Positions 52,009-59,623 of a DNA stretch of 64,000 nucleotides are shown piece after piece (positions within the stretch are counted from its first letter, which is position 1; each line of letters opens with the position of its first letter). The DNA is taken from the NCBI RefSeq assembly GCF_047528295.1, contig NZ_CP180001.1, positions 930,001 through 994,000 of the forward strand. The letters run 5' to 3'. The notes beneath the pieces were generated by a model, which saw nothing but the letters and a program-made list of their open reading frames with translations, did no database searches and was not told where the DNA came from. Source of the stretch: Peptacetobacter sp900550335 (GTDB lineage Bacteria > Bacillota > Clostridia > Peptostreptococcales > Peptostreptococcaceae). The position numbers and the translations under genes were made by a program.

Positions 52009-53130
52009 ATGTACGCAGTAACTTACGAATTAATAAAAACTTGTAAACAGAGCGGTGCGAGATTAGGTGTTCTACATACTCCACACGGCGATATAGAAAC
52101 TCCAATATTCATGCCAGTTGGGACACAGGCAACAGTTAAATCAATGACACCAGAAGAATTAAAAGAAATAGGATCACAGATAATCCTATCAAATACATAC
52201 CATTTATACCTAAGACCAGGCCACGAATTAGTGAAAAAAGCTGGAGGGCTTCATGAATTCATGCACTGGGACAAACCAATATTAACAGATAGTGGTGGAT
52301 TCCAGGTATTCTCACTTGGGCCACTTAGAAAAATTTCTGAAGAAGGTGTTGAATTTAGATCACACTTAGATGGTTCTAAACATTTCCTAACTCCAGAAAA
52401 GGCTATGGAAATACAGAACGCATTAGGTTCTGATATAATGATGGCATTTGACGAATGTGCTCCATATCCAGCGAGTAGAGAATATGTAAAAAATTCTCTA
52501 GAAAGAACTACTAGATGGTTAGAAAGATGTAAAGAAGCTCACAAAAATCCTGAAAAACAGGCACTATTTGGAATAATCCAGGGTGGAATGTACAAGGATT
52601 TAAGAGAGCAGTCAGCAAAAGAAATAACTGCAATAGATTTACCAGGTTATGCAATAGGTGGATTAAGCGTTGGTGAGCCAAAACCAATAATGTACGATAT
52701 ATTAGAACACACTACTCCATTTATGCCAGTGGACAAACCAAGATATTTAATGGGTGTTGGAAGTCCTGATGATTTAATCGAAGGTGTAATAAGAGGGGTG
52801 GATATGTTTGACTGTGTTCTACCTACAAGAATTGCTAGAAACGGAACTGCAATGACAAGTCAGGGAAAAGTTGTTGTTAGAAATGCGACTTACGCAGAAG
52901 ATTTCACTCCACTTGATCCTGAATGTGATTGCTATACTTGTAGAAATTACACTAAAGCTTATATTAGACATTTGATAAAAACTAATGAAATGTTAGGTGC
53001 GAGATTAATAACTACTCACAACCTTCACTTCTTATTAAAATTAATGGAAAACATAAGACAGGCAATAAGAGAAGATAGATTACTTGATTTCAGAGAAGAA
53101 TTCTTCACAAAATACGGATACGAATTATAA
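52009..53130 (+). CDS. tgt: Queuine/preQ1 tRNA-guanine transglycosylase
   Basis: Exchanges G34 of GUN tRNAs for preQ1. 373 aa, full length. DSGGFQVFS substrate loop, nucleophilic aspartate in VDMFDCVLPTR, zinc site CDCYTC with a later histidine in TTHNLHF. GAAAGGATGAG precedes ATG 52009. Its terminator is the outer arm of repeat H. Confidence 0.97.
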   Translation: MYAVTYELIKTCKQSGARLGVLHTPHGDIETPIFMPVGTQATVKSMTPEELKEIGSQIILSNTYHLYLRPGHELVKKAGGLHEFMHWDKPILTDSGGFQVFSLGPLRKISEEGVEFRSHLDGSKHFLTPEKAMEIQNALGSDIMMAFDECAPYPASREYVKNSLERTTRWLERCKEAHKNPEKQALFGIIQGGMYKDLREQSAKEITAIDLPGYAIGGLSVGEPKPIMYDILEHTTPFMPVDKPRYLMGVGSPDDLIEGVIRGVDMFDCVLPTRIARNGTAMTSQGKVVVRNATYAEDFTPLDPECDCYTCRNYTKAYIRHLIKTNEMLGARLITTHNLHFLLKLMENIRQAIREDRLLDFREEFFTKYGYEL

Positions 53131-53332
53131 AATGATAGGGCTGTTACAAGATTTTGTAGCAGCCCTTTAACGTAAACACAAGTATTCTTTCTCCAGGCTT
53201 CAGCGCCACATATTTTATGTAACACATTTCAATGTATGTGGCGCTTGCAGAATTGTCGATGCGAATTACTTGTGTTTTACGTTTGAAAAGTGCTGCATAC
53301 AAAATATTTGATAATAGCCTTTATCATTTTAT
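53129..53332 (+). repeat. Hairpin repeat H (long form) containing the tgt terminator
   Basis: The terminator hairpin AGGGCTGTTACAA / TTGTAGCAGCCCT (53137-53168) is followed by a stem ACGTAAACACAAGTA (53170) with TACTTGTGTTTTACGT (53268-53283). Core arms are CTCCAGGCTTCAGCGCC (53191-53207) and GGCGCTTGCAGAATTGTCG (53240-53258), with an inner TTTTATGTAACACATTT loop as in copy A. The distal segment 53290-53332 is complementary to 53129-53160, an inverted copy of the terminator region. In tgt sense, within six bases of its stop. Confidence 0.88.
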
Positions 53333-53361
53333 AAATATCGTATCTGTAAAAATGCTCAGAA

Positions 53362-53426
53362 AATGCAACATATCCCATTCTTATAAAGGTGTTATATTAA
53401 TGAATGGGACGCTGAAGCCTGGAGCA
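53362..53426 (-). repeat. Hairpin repeat I (degenerate, antisense)
   Basis: On the minus strand it has CTCCAGGCTTCAGCGTC (53424-53408), then a CCCATTC / GAATGGG stem (53402-53408 with 53374-53380) around a TATAACACCTTTATAA loop. The ATTGTCG side is decayed (AAATGCAACATAT). It directly abuts copy H in inverted orientation; no minus-strand gene lies beside it. Confidence 0.65.
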
Positions 53427-53545
53427 GTGAGTAGTTGTATTTTCTTCTTCCTAATATACATTTGATATATACATACAAATGAGTTATAATATTCTTTAGA
53501 CCTTGAGAGAAAAGGTAATATTGTACATTAAAAGGAGAGATTATT

Positions 53546-53872
53546 ATGCCAACACAGCAGTTAATTATGAGTTTAGTTTTATGGGTAGTAGTATTTGCAG
53601 TATTCTACTTCTTATTAATAAGACCTCAGAAGAAAAAAGACAAAGAACTTAAACAGATGAGAGACTCTATAAATGTAGGGGATAAAGTTGTTACAATAGG
53701 AGGACTTTGTGCTACTGTTGCAAAAGTTGAAGAAGAAAGAGTTGTTCTTGAAGTTGGACCAAACAGAACTAAAATGCCTTTCGAAAAATGGGCTATAGGA
53801 ACTGTTACAGAAAAGAAAGAAGTTAAACATGAAATAGCAGATCCTGCTAAAGAAGAAAAAGACGAAAAATAA
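53546..53872 (+). CDS. yajC: Preprotein translocase subunit YajC
   Basis: 108 aa. One N-terminal membrane helix (about 7-25, LWVVVFAVFYFLLIRPQKK), then the YajC basic and beta-rich segment (INVGDKVVTIGGLCATVAKVEEERVVLEVGPN) and a charged tail. Accessory to SecYEG/SecDF. AAAGGAGAG precedes ATG 53546. secD and secF, which usually lie downstream in Clostridia, are not in the window. Confidence 0.93.
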   Translation: MPTQQLIMSLVLWVVVFAVFYFLLIRPQKKKDKELKQMRDSINVGDKVVTIGGLCATVAKVEEERVVLEVGPNRTKMPFEKWAIGTVTEKKEVKHEIADPAKEEKDEK

Positions 53873-53889
53873 TATTTTTTAATTATGGA

Positions 53890-53916
53890 GGAGACTTTTT
53901 ATTAGGTCTCCTTTTT
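53890..53916 (+). terminator. Terminator after yajC
   Basis: GGAGAC and GTCTCC arms around TTTTTATTAG, followed by five T. Confidence 0.85.
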
Positions 53917-53930
53917 CATACTTGGGAAAA

Positions 53931-53985
53931 GTTGGTTTATTAAACTAGCCAAGAACACTCGTGACTTTAGTCGTGGGAGGTTCAG
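53931..53985 (+). mobile_element. Solo IS200/IS605-type right end / omega-RNA-like remnant
   Basis: Two hairpins (TTGG-loop-CCAA at 53931-53951; CTCGTGAC-TTTA-GTCGTGGG at 53958-53977) are followed by AGGTTCA. This resembles the 3' end of IS605-family tnpB elements, whose guide-RNA scaffold has an ACTTTAGTCGTGGGAG-type hairpin and a GGTTCA end. Several pairs in the second stem are G-U, suiting RNA rather than DNA. No tnpA or tnpB is present, so this is a remnant or solo end. Confidence 0.6.
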
Positions 53986-54048
53986 AGTTTATATCATTAA
54001 TTACTTTGTTATTTTTGATTATTTATCTAAAAAAAGAAGGGTTATTTA

Positions 54049-54078
54049 TTGGAAATATGTATGTATATATGTTATAAT
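54049..54078 (+). promoter_or_regulatory. Promoter of the SCIFF gene
   Basis: TTGGAA 54049-54054, 18-base spacer, TATAAT 54073-54078, giving a short leader before the GGAGGAC ribosome site. Confidence 0.65.
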
Positions 54079-54110
54079 TAAAAATAATACTATGAATGGA
54101 GGACTTTAAA

Positions 54111-54254
54111 ATGTCAAAAAAACATATAAAAACTTTATCTAAAGCTACTTTAAAAAACAGTGCATCTAAAGGTGGATGTGGTGAATGCCAGACTTCTTGT
54201 CAGTCAGCATGCAAAACATCTTGTACAGTTGCTAACCAGGAATGCGAAAGATAA
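54111..54254 (+). CDS. scfA: SCIFF ranthipeptide precursor (six cysteines in forty-five)
   Basis: 47-aa peptide MSKKHIKTLSK...ECER with six cysteines at 23, 26, 30, 34, 38 and 45, the SCIFF hallmark. In other Clostridia it is the substrate of the radical-SAM/SPASM enzyme ScfB, which makes thioether links (a ranthipeptide); proposed roles include quorum sensing and physiology control. ATG 54111 follows GGAGGAC. It has its own promoter and a perfect terminator. yajC upstream is the normal neighbour, but the maturase gene normally just downstream is absent; an LTA-synthase-like gene follows. Confidence 0.93.
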   Translation: MSKKHIKTLSKATLKNSASKGGCGECQTSCQSACKTSCTVANQECER

Positions 54255-54273
54255 TAAATTTTTAATAAAAATG

Positions 54274-54300
54274 CGGATAGCCTAGGCTATCCGTTTTTTT
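54274..54300 (+). terminator. Terminator of scfA
   Basis: CGGATAGCC and GGCTATCCG joined by a TA centre form a 20-base perfect palindrome, then seven T. Confidence 0.9.
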
Positions 54301-54637
54301 GTATATAGATTACAAAAGTTTTATTTTTGGGATTTTTTTGATTAAAAAATTATTTGTGAATGAACAAAAAATTAAGAAAATTATTCATTTTAAAGAAAAA
54401 GTTAAAGATTTTATGATAAAAGTATGAAATATTTTTAAATGTTAAGGACAAAGTAAGGAAGCTATGATATACTTGTGTTTAAAAGTTACAAAAATTTAAC
54501 AATGTAATAAAATATTGATGTTTTAAAATATAAAAATGTTGAGATATTAATATATCTAGATATTGATATATAATGTTGATATTTATGTGATGTTGATATT
54601 TATATTATGTCAATATTTATGACAAGGTGGTGTATTG
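54301..54637. other. AT-rich leader of the LTA-synthase-like gene
   Basis: It contains repeats of ATGTTGATATTTAT (about 54570-54612) and the dyad ATATTAATATAT-type words. No coding sequence; the ribosome site AAGGTGGTG at 54622 belongs to the next gene. Confidence 0.45.
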
Positions 54638-56767
54638 ATGGATAATAAAAAGAGTGGATATAAAGATAATAAAAAAAATTATAGAAATAAAGATAGTAAA
54701 AGAAGCTATATAAATAATGATAAAAAAATAAATTATAGAAATATAGGAAATGATAAAAAAAGTAAATTGAGCTTTTTTATGAATAAAGAAACTTTAAAAG
54801 AAGTTGCGATGTGGTCTGTAACATCACTAATACTTTTCTTTGTTATAGAGTGGCTATCTAGAGGCACTCTTTCAACTATGGGAGAGTTTTTTACTGAGCA
54901 TACAGTTGCATTCTTTTTAAATATACTTTTAATATTTGCAATAAATGGGATTATGTTCCTATTCAAGCATAAAAAAGCATCTCTATGTGTAACATCGTTT
55001 ATTTTATTGGCTATAGGTATTATAAATAGAGTGATTTTAGAATTTAGAGGTATGCCTATAGCATTTATGGATTTATTTTCTTTAGGTGATGGACTTAGTA
55101 TAGCTGAAAAATTTATCGACTTAAAGATGATAATTATAGCGGTAATAGTGATTGCGGTCTTTGTAGCAGGATTTATATTTGTTTGGAGACTTGATAGAGA
55201 TAAGAAAAGATTTAATGGAATAGCAGGTATATCTGCTTGGCTTGTAGTTGTGTTTGTATTTACTGGAGCAACTATGAAGTTTATGCATTCTGGATATCTT
55301 GAAGATGTTCCTTGGAATATACAACAATCTTATGAAGCAAAAGGTTTTTTATACTCTCTGTTTGATTCATACTTTGGATATTTGAGAAAAGAGCCAGAGG
55401 GATATAGTAAAGAAACTATTGAAAAAATTAGAGCTGAAGTGGATGCAAAGGAAAAGGCGGATAAAAGAGCAATCAAGAGTGAAAAAGATGCGCCAAATAT
55501 ATTAATTGTTCAGCTTGAAGGATTTATGGACCCTACAATAATACCAAAAGTTCATTTTGGAATGGATCCAATACCAAACTTTAGAAAATTAATGAAAGAA
55601 AATACAAGTGGGTATATGAATGTGCCTACAACTGGTGGAGGAACTGCAAGAACAGAATTTGAAATGCTTACAGGAAGCAATTTTGACTACCTTCTTGAAG
55701 GAGAAATTCCTTATACATCAATAGTAAAGGAAAAACCTTCAAACTCACTTGCTACAACATTGAAAAAACAAGGATTTGGAGTACAAGCAATACACAATTT
55801 CAAGGGGAATTTCTATAATAGAGATAAAGGATATAAAAATCTTGGGTTTGATACGTATACATCTGTTGAATATATGAATGGGTTAGAATATACACCATTA
55901 AAATGGCCAAAAGACTATATACTTACTGAATACATAAAAAAAGCTATGGATTCTACAAAGCAAAAGGATTTTGTAACTACAATATCTGTTCAAGGTCATT
56001 CAAACTATCCAACAAAGATATTGGACAAAACATATCCCTGCAAAGTAAGTGGATATATACCTAAGGAATTTAAAAATCAGATATACTACTACTGCGAGCA
56101 GATAAGAGAAATGGATGAATTTGTTAAGCAGCTTGATGATATGTTAGTAGAGAGAAAGAAACAGACAGGCGAAGATACAATAGTACTTTACTATGGAGAT
56201 CACATGCCTAAGCTAAACTACTTATATGGAGAACATGAAATTTTAGAAAAATATGTATCTCCTTATGCATACTTCTCTACATACAAAATTCCTAAAGAAG
56301 AAAATGCAATAAAAGAGTCTTATCAAATAGGAGAAAATACATTAAAATATGCTGGAGTTAAGTATGGACCTATTGAAAAATTCCATGCATATATGAAAGA
56401 CGACAAAGATTTTAAGAAAAAGAATGAATTAGTACAGTACGATATACTATTCGGCAAGAAATATTACCTAAAAGATAGTGAAAAACAGAAAGAAAATACA
56501 CTAAAAATGGGAATTGACGAAATTAAGATAAAAGATGTAAAAATTCAGGGAAGTACACTAGCTGTGGATGGAGAAAACTTTACTGAATCCAGCCATATAT
56601 TCTTAAATGGCAAAAAATTAGAGACTACTTTTGTAAAACCAGGAAGAGTAACTGCTAAGATTGAAAGAGGAAGCGTAAAACCTGGGGATGAGGTAGACGT
56701 GAAACAATTAGGAGAAAATGATGTGGCTCTAAGTAGTACAAATGAATATAGAATAAAAGAAGATTAA
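54638..56767 (+). CDS. ltaS: LTA-synthase-like phosphoglycerol/phosphoethanolamine transferase with C-terminal IPT-like domain
   Basis: 709 aa. An asparagine/lysine-rich cytoplasmic N-terminus (1-45) with repeats like KDNKKNYRNK, five membrane segments (about 55-218), then an extracellular sulfatase-fold domain (about 285-590). Metal ligand E294 (QLEGF), nucleophile T336 (GGGTARTE) and DH in YYGDHMP are visible. Residues about 615-705 look like an IPT/TIG-type beta domain, seldom seen on LtaS. ATG 54638 is seven bases from AAGGTGGTG. The adjacent wall-anchored glycerophosphodiesterase suggests both work on a glycerol-phosphate or related polymer. YvgJ- or phosphoethanolamine-type chemistry is possible. 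Confidence 0.87.
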   Translation: MDNKKSGYKDNKKNYRNKDSKRSYINNDKKINYRNIGNDKKSKLSFFMNKETLKEVAMWSVTSLILFFVIEWLSRGTLSTMGEFFTEHTVAFFLNILLIFAINGIMFLFKHKKASLCVTSFILLAIGIINRVILEFRGMPIAFMDLFSLGDGLSIAEKFIDLKMIIIAVIVIAVFVAGFIFVWRLDRDKKRFNGIAGISAWLVVVFVFTGATMKFMHSGYLEDVPWNIQQSYEAKGFLYSLFDSYFGYLRKEPEGYSKETIEKIRAEVDAKEKADKRAIKSEKDAPNILIVQLEGFMDPTIIPKVHFGMDPIPNFRKLMKENTSGYMNVPTTGGGTARTEFEMLTGSNFDYLLEGEIPYTSIVKEKPSNSLATTLKKQGFGVQAIHNFKGNFYNRDKGYKNLGFDTYTSVEYMNGLEYTPLKWPKDYILTEYIKKAMDSTKQKDFVTTISVQGHSNYPTKILDKTYPCKVSGYIPKEFKNQIYYYCEQIREMDEFVKQLDDMLVERKKQTGEDTIVLYYGDHMPKLNYLYGEHEILEKYVSPYAYFSTYKIPKEENAIKESYQIGENTLKYAGVKYGPIEKFHAYMKDDKDFKKKNELVQYDILFGKKYYLKDSEKQKENTLKMGIDEIKIKDVKIQGSTLAVDGENFTESSHIFLNGKKLETTFVKPGRVTAKIERGSVKPGDEVDVKQLGENDVALSSTNEYRIKED

Positions 56768-56794
56768 CAAAAATAGCATACATAGGGGGAAAAT

Positions 56795-58459
56795 ATGATA
56801 AGAAAAAAGATAACGACAATAGTTTTGTCGGCGATGATGGTTTTATCTGTTGTTACTCCAACTAGTGCGCTAAACACACTGGAACGAATTAAAGGGAAAA
56901 ATAACTATGAAACAGCAGCTAAAATATCTGATATGAGAAGCTATTCTTCTATTATATTGGTAAATATGGACAATACAGTAGCTGATGGACTGAGTGCAGC
57001 AGCCCTTGCAGGTGCAAAAAATGGTGTAATACTTCTTACATCTGCAAACAAAATTCCAGAAGAAACTCAAAGTCGATTAAATGCTGCAAATAATATCTAT
57101 ATAATAGGTAGTGAAAAGGCAGTATCTAAATCAATAGAAGAAAATTTAAAAAGCAAAGGAAAAAATGTAACTAGGCTAGGAGGAAAAAATAGATACGAAA
57201 CATCTTACCAAGTTGCAAAAGAAGTGATTGGAAATGGAAGTATAGACAAGGTATTTCTTGCAAATGGAGTGAGAGGAGAAGCAGATATAGTGTCTGCATC
57301 GCCAGTAGCTTATAGAGAAAAAGCTCCAATCCTGCTTACAAATGGAAAATCTATTGATAACGACTTAAAAGAAATTGCAGATAGTGCAGCAAAAAGATAC
57401 ATAATAGGTGGGACTTCTGTTGTAAATAGCTCTGTGCAAAATAGCTTAAAAAATTCTGAAAGAATCGGTGGAGCTGATAGATATGCCACAAATAAATTAA
57501 TAATAGATAGATTCTACTCAAATCCAAAAGATTTTTACATAGTAGACAAAAACGATTATACAATTGCATCTGTTGCATGTTCAATTTGTACAAGTAAGCC
57601 ACTTGTATTGATAAACTACAACACAAATCATACAGTTTTAAGCGGTGCAAGGGGAATAATTGCTCTAGGAAATATCCCAGAAAACTCTATAGCAAGGGCT
57701 GTTGGATATTCAGGCGGAATTGATAGATTTAATTACGATTGGACAAAATACAGATACATAGCACATGCAATGGGTGGGATAGACGGAAAAGACTACACAA
57801 ATTCAAGACAGGCTATGGAGTACAATTATAAAAAAGGGTTTAGAGTATTTGAGGTGGATATAAACTTATCGAGTGATGATGAATTAATTGCATGGCACTC
57901 GTTTAGCAAAGACAACCTAAAAGATATGAAAATACCTACAAAATACAGTAGCAAAAGGCCTACACTTAGCGAATTTAAAAAATTAAAGCCTTATGGAAAA
58001 TATACTACAATGTCTTTTAAGGACATTGTAAATTATATGGAAGATCATAGGGATATGTACCTTATAATAGACTCAAAATCTACAAAAGATGCGACTATAA
58101 GAAAGGTATACGAAAAAATAGTACAAGAAGCCAGTGGAGATGTGATTTCTAGGATAATTCCTCAGGCGTACAATGATTCTACATACAAACGGATTTTAAA
58201 TGTACATGATTTTGACTCGATGCTATTTACCTGCTACACAATGAACAAGGTAAATGAAGATAGGATAACTAATTTATGTGCATTTAACGGAATAAAAGTT
58301 CTTACAATAGATTCAAAACTTTACACAAAATCTTTAGTAGACAAGTGTAATGCAAAGGGAATTAAATTGTATATGAACACATACAACAATAAAAAAACAG
58401 TGGACAAATTAAGAAAGAGCGGTGTGTACGGATTCTATACCGACTTCTTAAACCCATAA
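56795..58459 (+). CDS. Secreted CWB2-anchored glycerophosphodiester phosphodiesterase
   Basis: 554 aa. Signal peptide (1-25, TPTSA), three CWB2 (PF04122) repeats (about 29-310; RIKGKNNYET, RLGGKNRYET, RIGGADRYAT) that bind anionic wall polymers, and a C-terminal GDPD domain (320-554) with catalytic H324 (IAHAMGG), E353 and D355 (FEVD) and H368 (WHS). It would hydrolyse glycerophosphodiesters at the cell surface. GGGGGAAA precedes ATG 56795; it is 28 bases after the LTA-synthase-like gene, so co-transcribed. A terminator-like long-loop hairpin follows at 58557. Confidence 0.9.
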   Translation: MIRKKITTIVLSAMMVLSVVTPTSALNTLERIKGKNNYETAAKISDMRSYSSIILVNMDNTVADGLSAAALAGAKNGVILLTSANKIPEETQSRLNAANNIYIIGSEKAVSKSIEENLKSKGKNVTRLGGKNRYETSYQVAKEVIGNGSIDKVFLANGVRGEADIVSASPVAYREKAPILLTNGKSIDNDLKEIADSAAKRYIIGGTSVVNSSVQNSLKNSERIGGADRYATNKLIIDRFYSNPKDFYIVDKNDYTIASVACSICTSKPLVLINYNTNHTVLSGARGIIALGNIPENSIARAVGYSGGIDRFNYDWTKYRYIAHAMGGIDGKDYTNSRQAMEYNYKKGFRVFEVDINLSSDDELIAWHSFSKDNLKDMKIPTKYSSKRPTLSEFKKLKPYGKYTTMSFKDIVNYMEDHRDMYLIIDSKSTKDATIRKVYEKIVQEASGDVISRIIPQAYNDSTYKRILNVHDFDSMLFTCYTMNKVNEDRITNLCAFNGIKVLTIDSKLYTKSLVDKCNAKGIKLYMNTYNNKKTVDKLRKSGVYGFYTDFLNP

Positions 58460-58556
58460 AGCAAAAATTATAATAAAGAAAGATTATAAACTAAACAAAT
58501 AAGTCTATAAAATAAAGAAAGAGCATAAATTAAATAAATGCTATAAGCTAGATAAA

Positions 58557-58648
58557 AAAAGACTATTGCAATTATAAGATGAAACTTATATAAAGTACAA
58601 ATGATACTTATATAAATTACATTTTAATAACTGCAATAGTCTTTTTTT
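58557..58648 (+). terminator. Long-loop terminator after the GDPD gene
   Basis: AAAAGACTATTGCA and TGCAATAGTCTTTT form a perfect 14-bp stem around a 61-base loop. The loop itself holds the pair ACTTATATAAAGTA / TACTTATATAAA. It has the build of the long hairpin repeats but no CTCCAG/ATTGTCG core. Confidence 0.7.
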
Positions 58649-58790
58649 CGTTTTATAAAGCTTTTAATTTTTAAAGATTCCGTTTCAGAAGAAAGTTTCA
58701 GTTGGTGTTAGAATTAAACCTTTTAAAATCCTATACTATAGTCACAGGCAAGGGAAAAGCCTGAATAAAATATATAAGGAGGTAACTAAA

Positions 58791-59018
58791 ATGGCAGTTA
58801 CAGAAAGAAAAAACCCATCAATACTAAGACTTAAATTCGAGAACGGAAAGTTAGAAGGCGGTGAAATGAAGTACAAATTTAAAAACATCAAAAATCTAAA
58901 AGCAGATGCAAAGATGGAAGATGTTCATGCAGTAGGGAAGGCATTATCAGGATTGCTAGAAGTACCAGCAGATAAAATAGCAAAAATAGACGACACAGAT
59001 TATGAAGAAAGTCTATAA
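58791..59018 (+). CDS. DUF1659-family small protein
   Basis: 75 aa. The pattern NPSILRLKFENGKLEGGEMKYK... and LKADAKMEDVHAVGKALSGLL matches DUF1659 (PF07872). No signal or membrane segment. AAGGAGGTAACT precedes ATG 58791, and a CAGGC / GCCTG hairpin (58746-58764) sits just upstream. First of a DUF1659-DUF2922-YvrJ series that recurs in Firmicutes; function unknown. Confidence 0.85.
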   Translation: MAVTERKNPSILRLKFENGKLEGGEMKYKFKNIKNLKADAKMEDVHAVGKALSGLLEVPADKIAKIDDTDYEESL

Positions 59019-59221
59019 AATTAAAAAGCTAATTATTAGCAAAATAAAAAACATAATAAAACATATAACTCAAAACAATTAACCAAACTCAAACAATTAA
59101 AACAAATAAGAACAAAATTATCAAAAGTTATAAAAAATATTGAAAGCATATTTAATAACATTAAAAAGAATTAAAAATGTAAATCAAAAACATTAAAACT
59201 AAAAATAAGGAGAATATAAAT

Positions 59222-59446
59222 ATGATAAGAAAAAGACTTGCAATGAAATTTAAAACAGATAACGGAAAAACATTAATAATATCTTTAGATGAACCTAAGG
59301 AAGCAATAGAAGAACAGGAAATAAAAAATGCAATGGATCTAATAGTCCAGAAAAACATATTTGCAGTTAAAGGAGCAGATATAGTTGCAACTGCAGAGGC
59401 TAAAATAATCACAACAGATGAAACAGTACACGATTTAGTTGTGTAA
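59222..59446 (+). CDS. DUF2922-family small protein
   Basis: 74 aa. MKFKTDNGKTLIISLDEPKE... and NIFAVKGADIVATAEAKIITT fit DUF2922 (PF11148). DUF1659 and DUF2922 proteins are similar in size and probably fold alike. AAGGAGAA precedes ATG 59222. It follows the DUF1659 gene by 203 AT-rich bases and precedes yvrJ by 21. Confidence 0.85.
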   Translation: MIRKRLAMKFKTDNGKTLIISLDEPKEAIEEQEIKNAMDLIVQKNIFAVKGADIVATAEAKIITTDETVHDLVV

Positions 59447-59467
59447 AAGCAGCTGAGGTGAAGCAAT

Positions 59468-59623
59468 ATGGAAAATGAATTACGGAACTTAATTGCAAAT
59501 GTAGGATTTCCTATAGCAGTGTCAATTTTCCTTTTAATAAGAATCGAAACGAAGGTAAGTACATTATCTGATAGCATAAATGGATTATCTAAAATAATAG
59601 AATCATTTTTACAAAAGATGTAG
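59468..59623 (+). CDS. yvrJ: YvrJ-family small membrane protein
   Basis: 51 aa. The motif NVGFPIAVSIFLLIRIETKV is characteristic of YvrJ (PF12841): one membrane helix (about 9-26) followed by a short amphipathic coiled coil (LSDSINGLSKIIESFL). GAGGTG precedes ATG 59468. In B. subtilis yvrJ lies in the SigO-RsoA (yvrI-yvrHa) region. Here it follows the DUF2922 gene by 21 bases and is presumably co-transcribed. Confidence 0.88.
   Translation: MENELRNLIANVGFPIAVSIFLLIRIETKVSTLSDSINGLSKIIESFLQKM

Noticed and set aside
4115..53426. Hairpin repeats as integron attC sites, CRISPR repeats or group II introns
   Set aside because: No attC core sites (GTTRRRY) or integrase, no regular spacing or spacers for CRISPR, and no domain V or reverse transcriptase for introns. 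Only the terminator-adjacent sense placement resembles group IIC introns.
58680..58790. Riboswitch ahead of the DUF1659 gene
   Set aside because: There is a small CAGGC/GCCTG hairpin near the ribosome site but no recognisable aptamer core or terminator/antiterminator pair.
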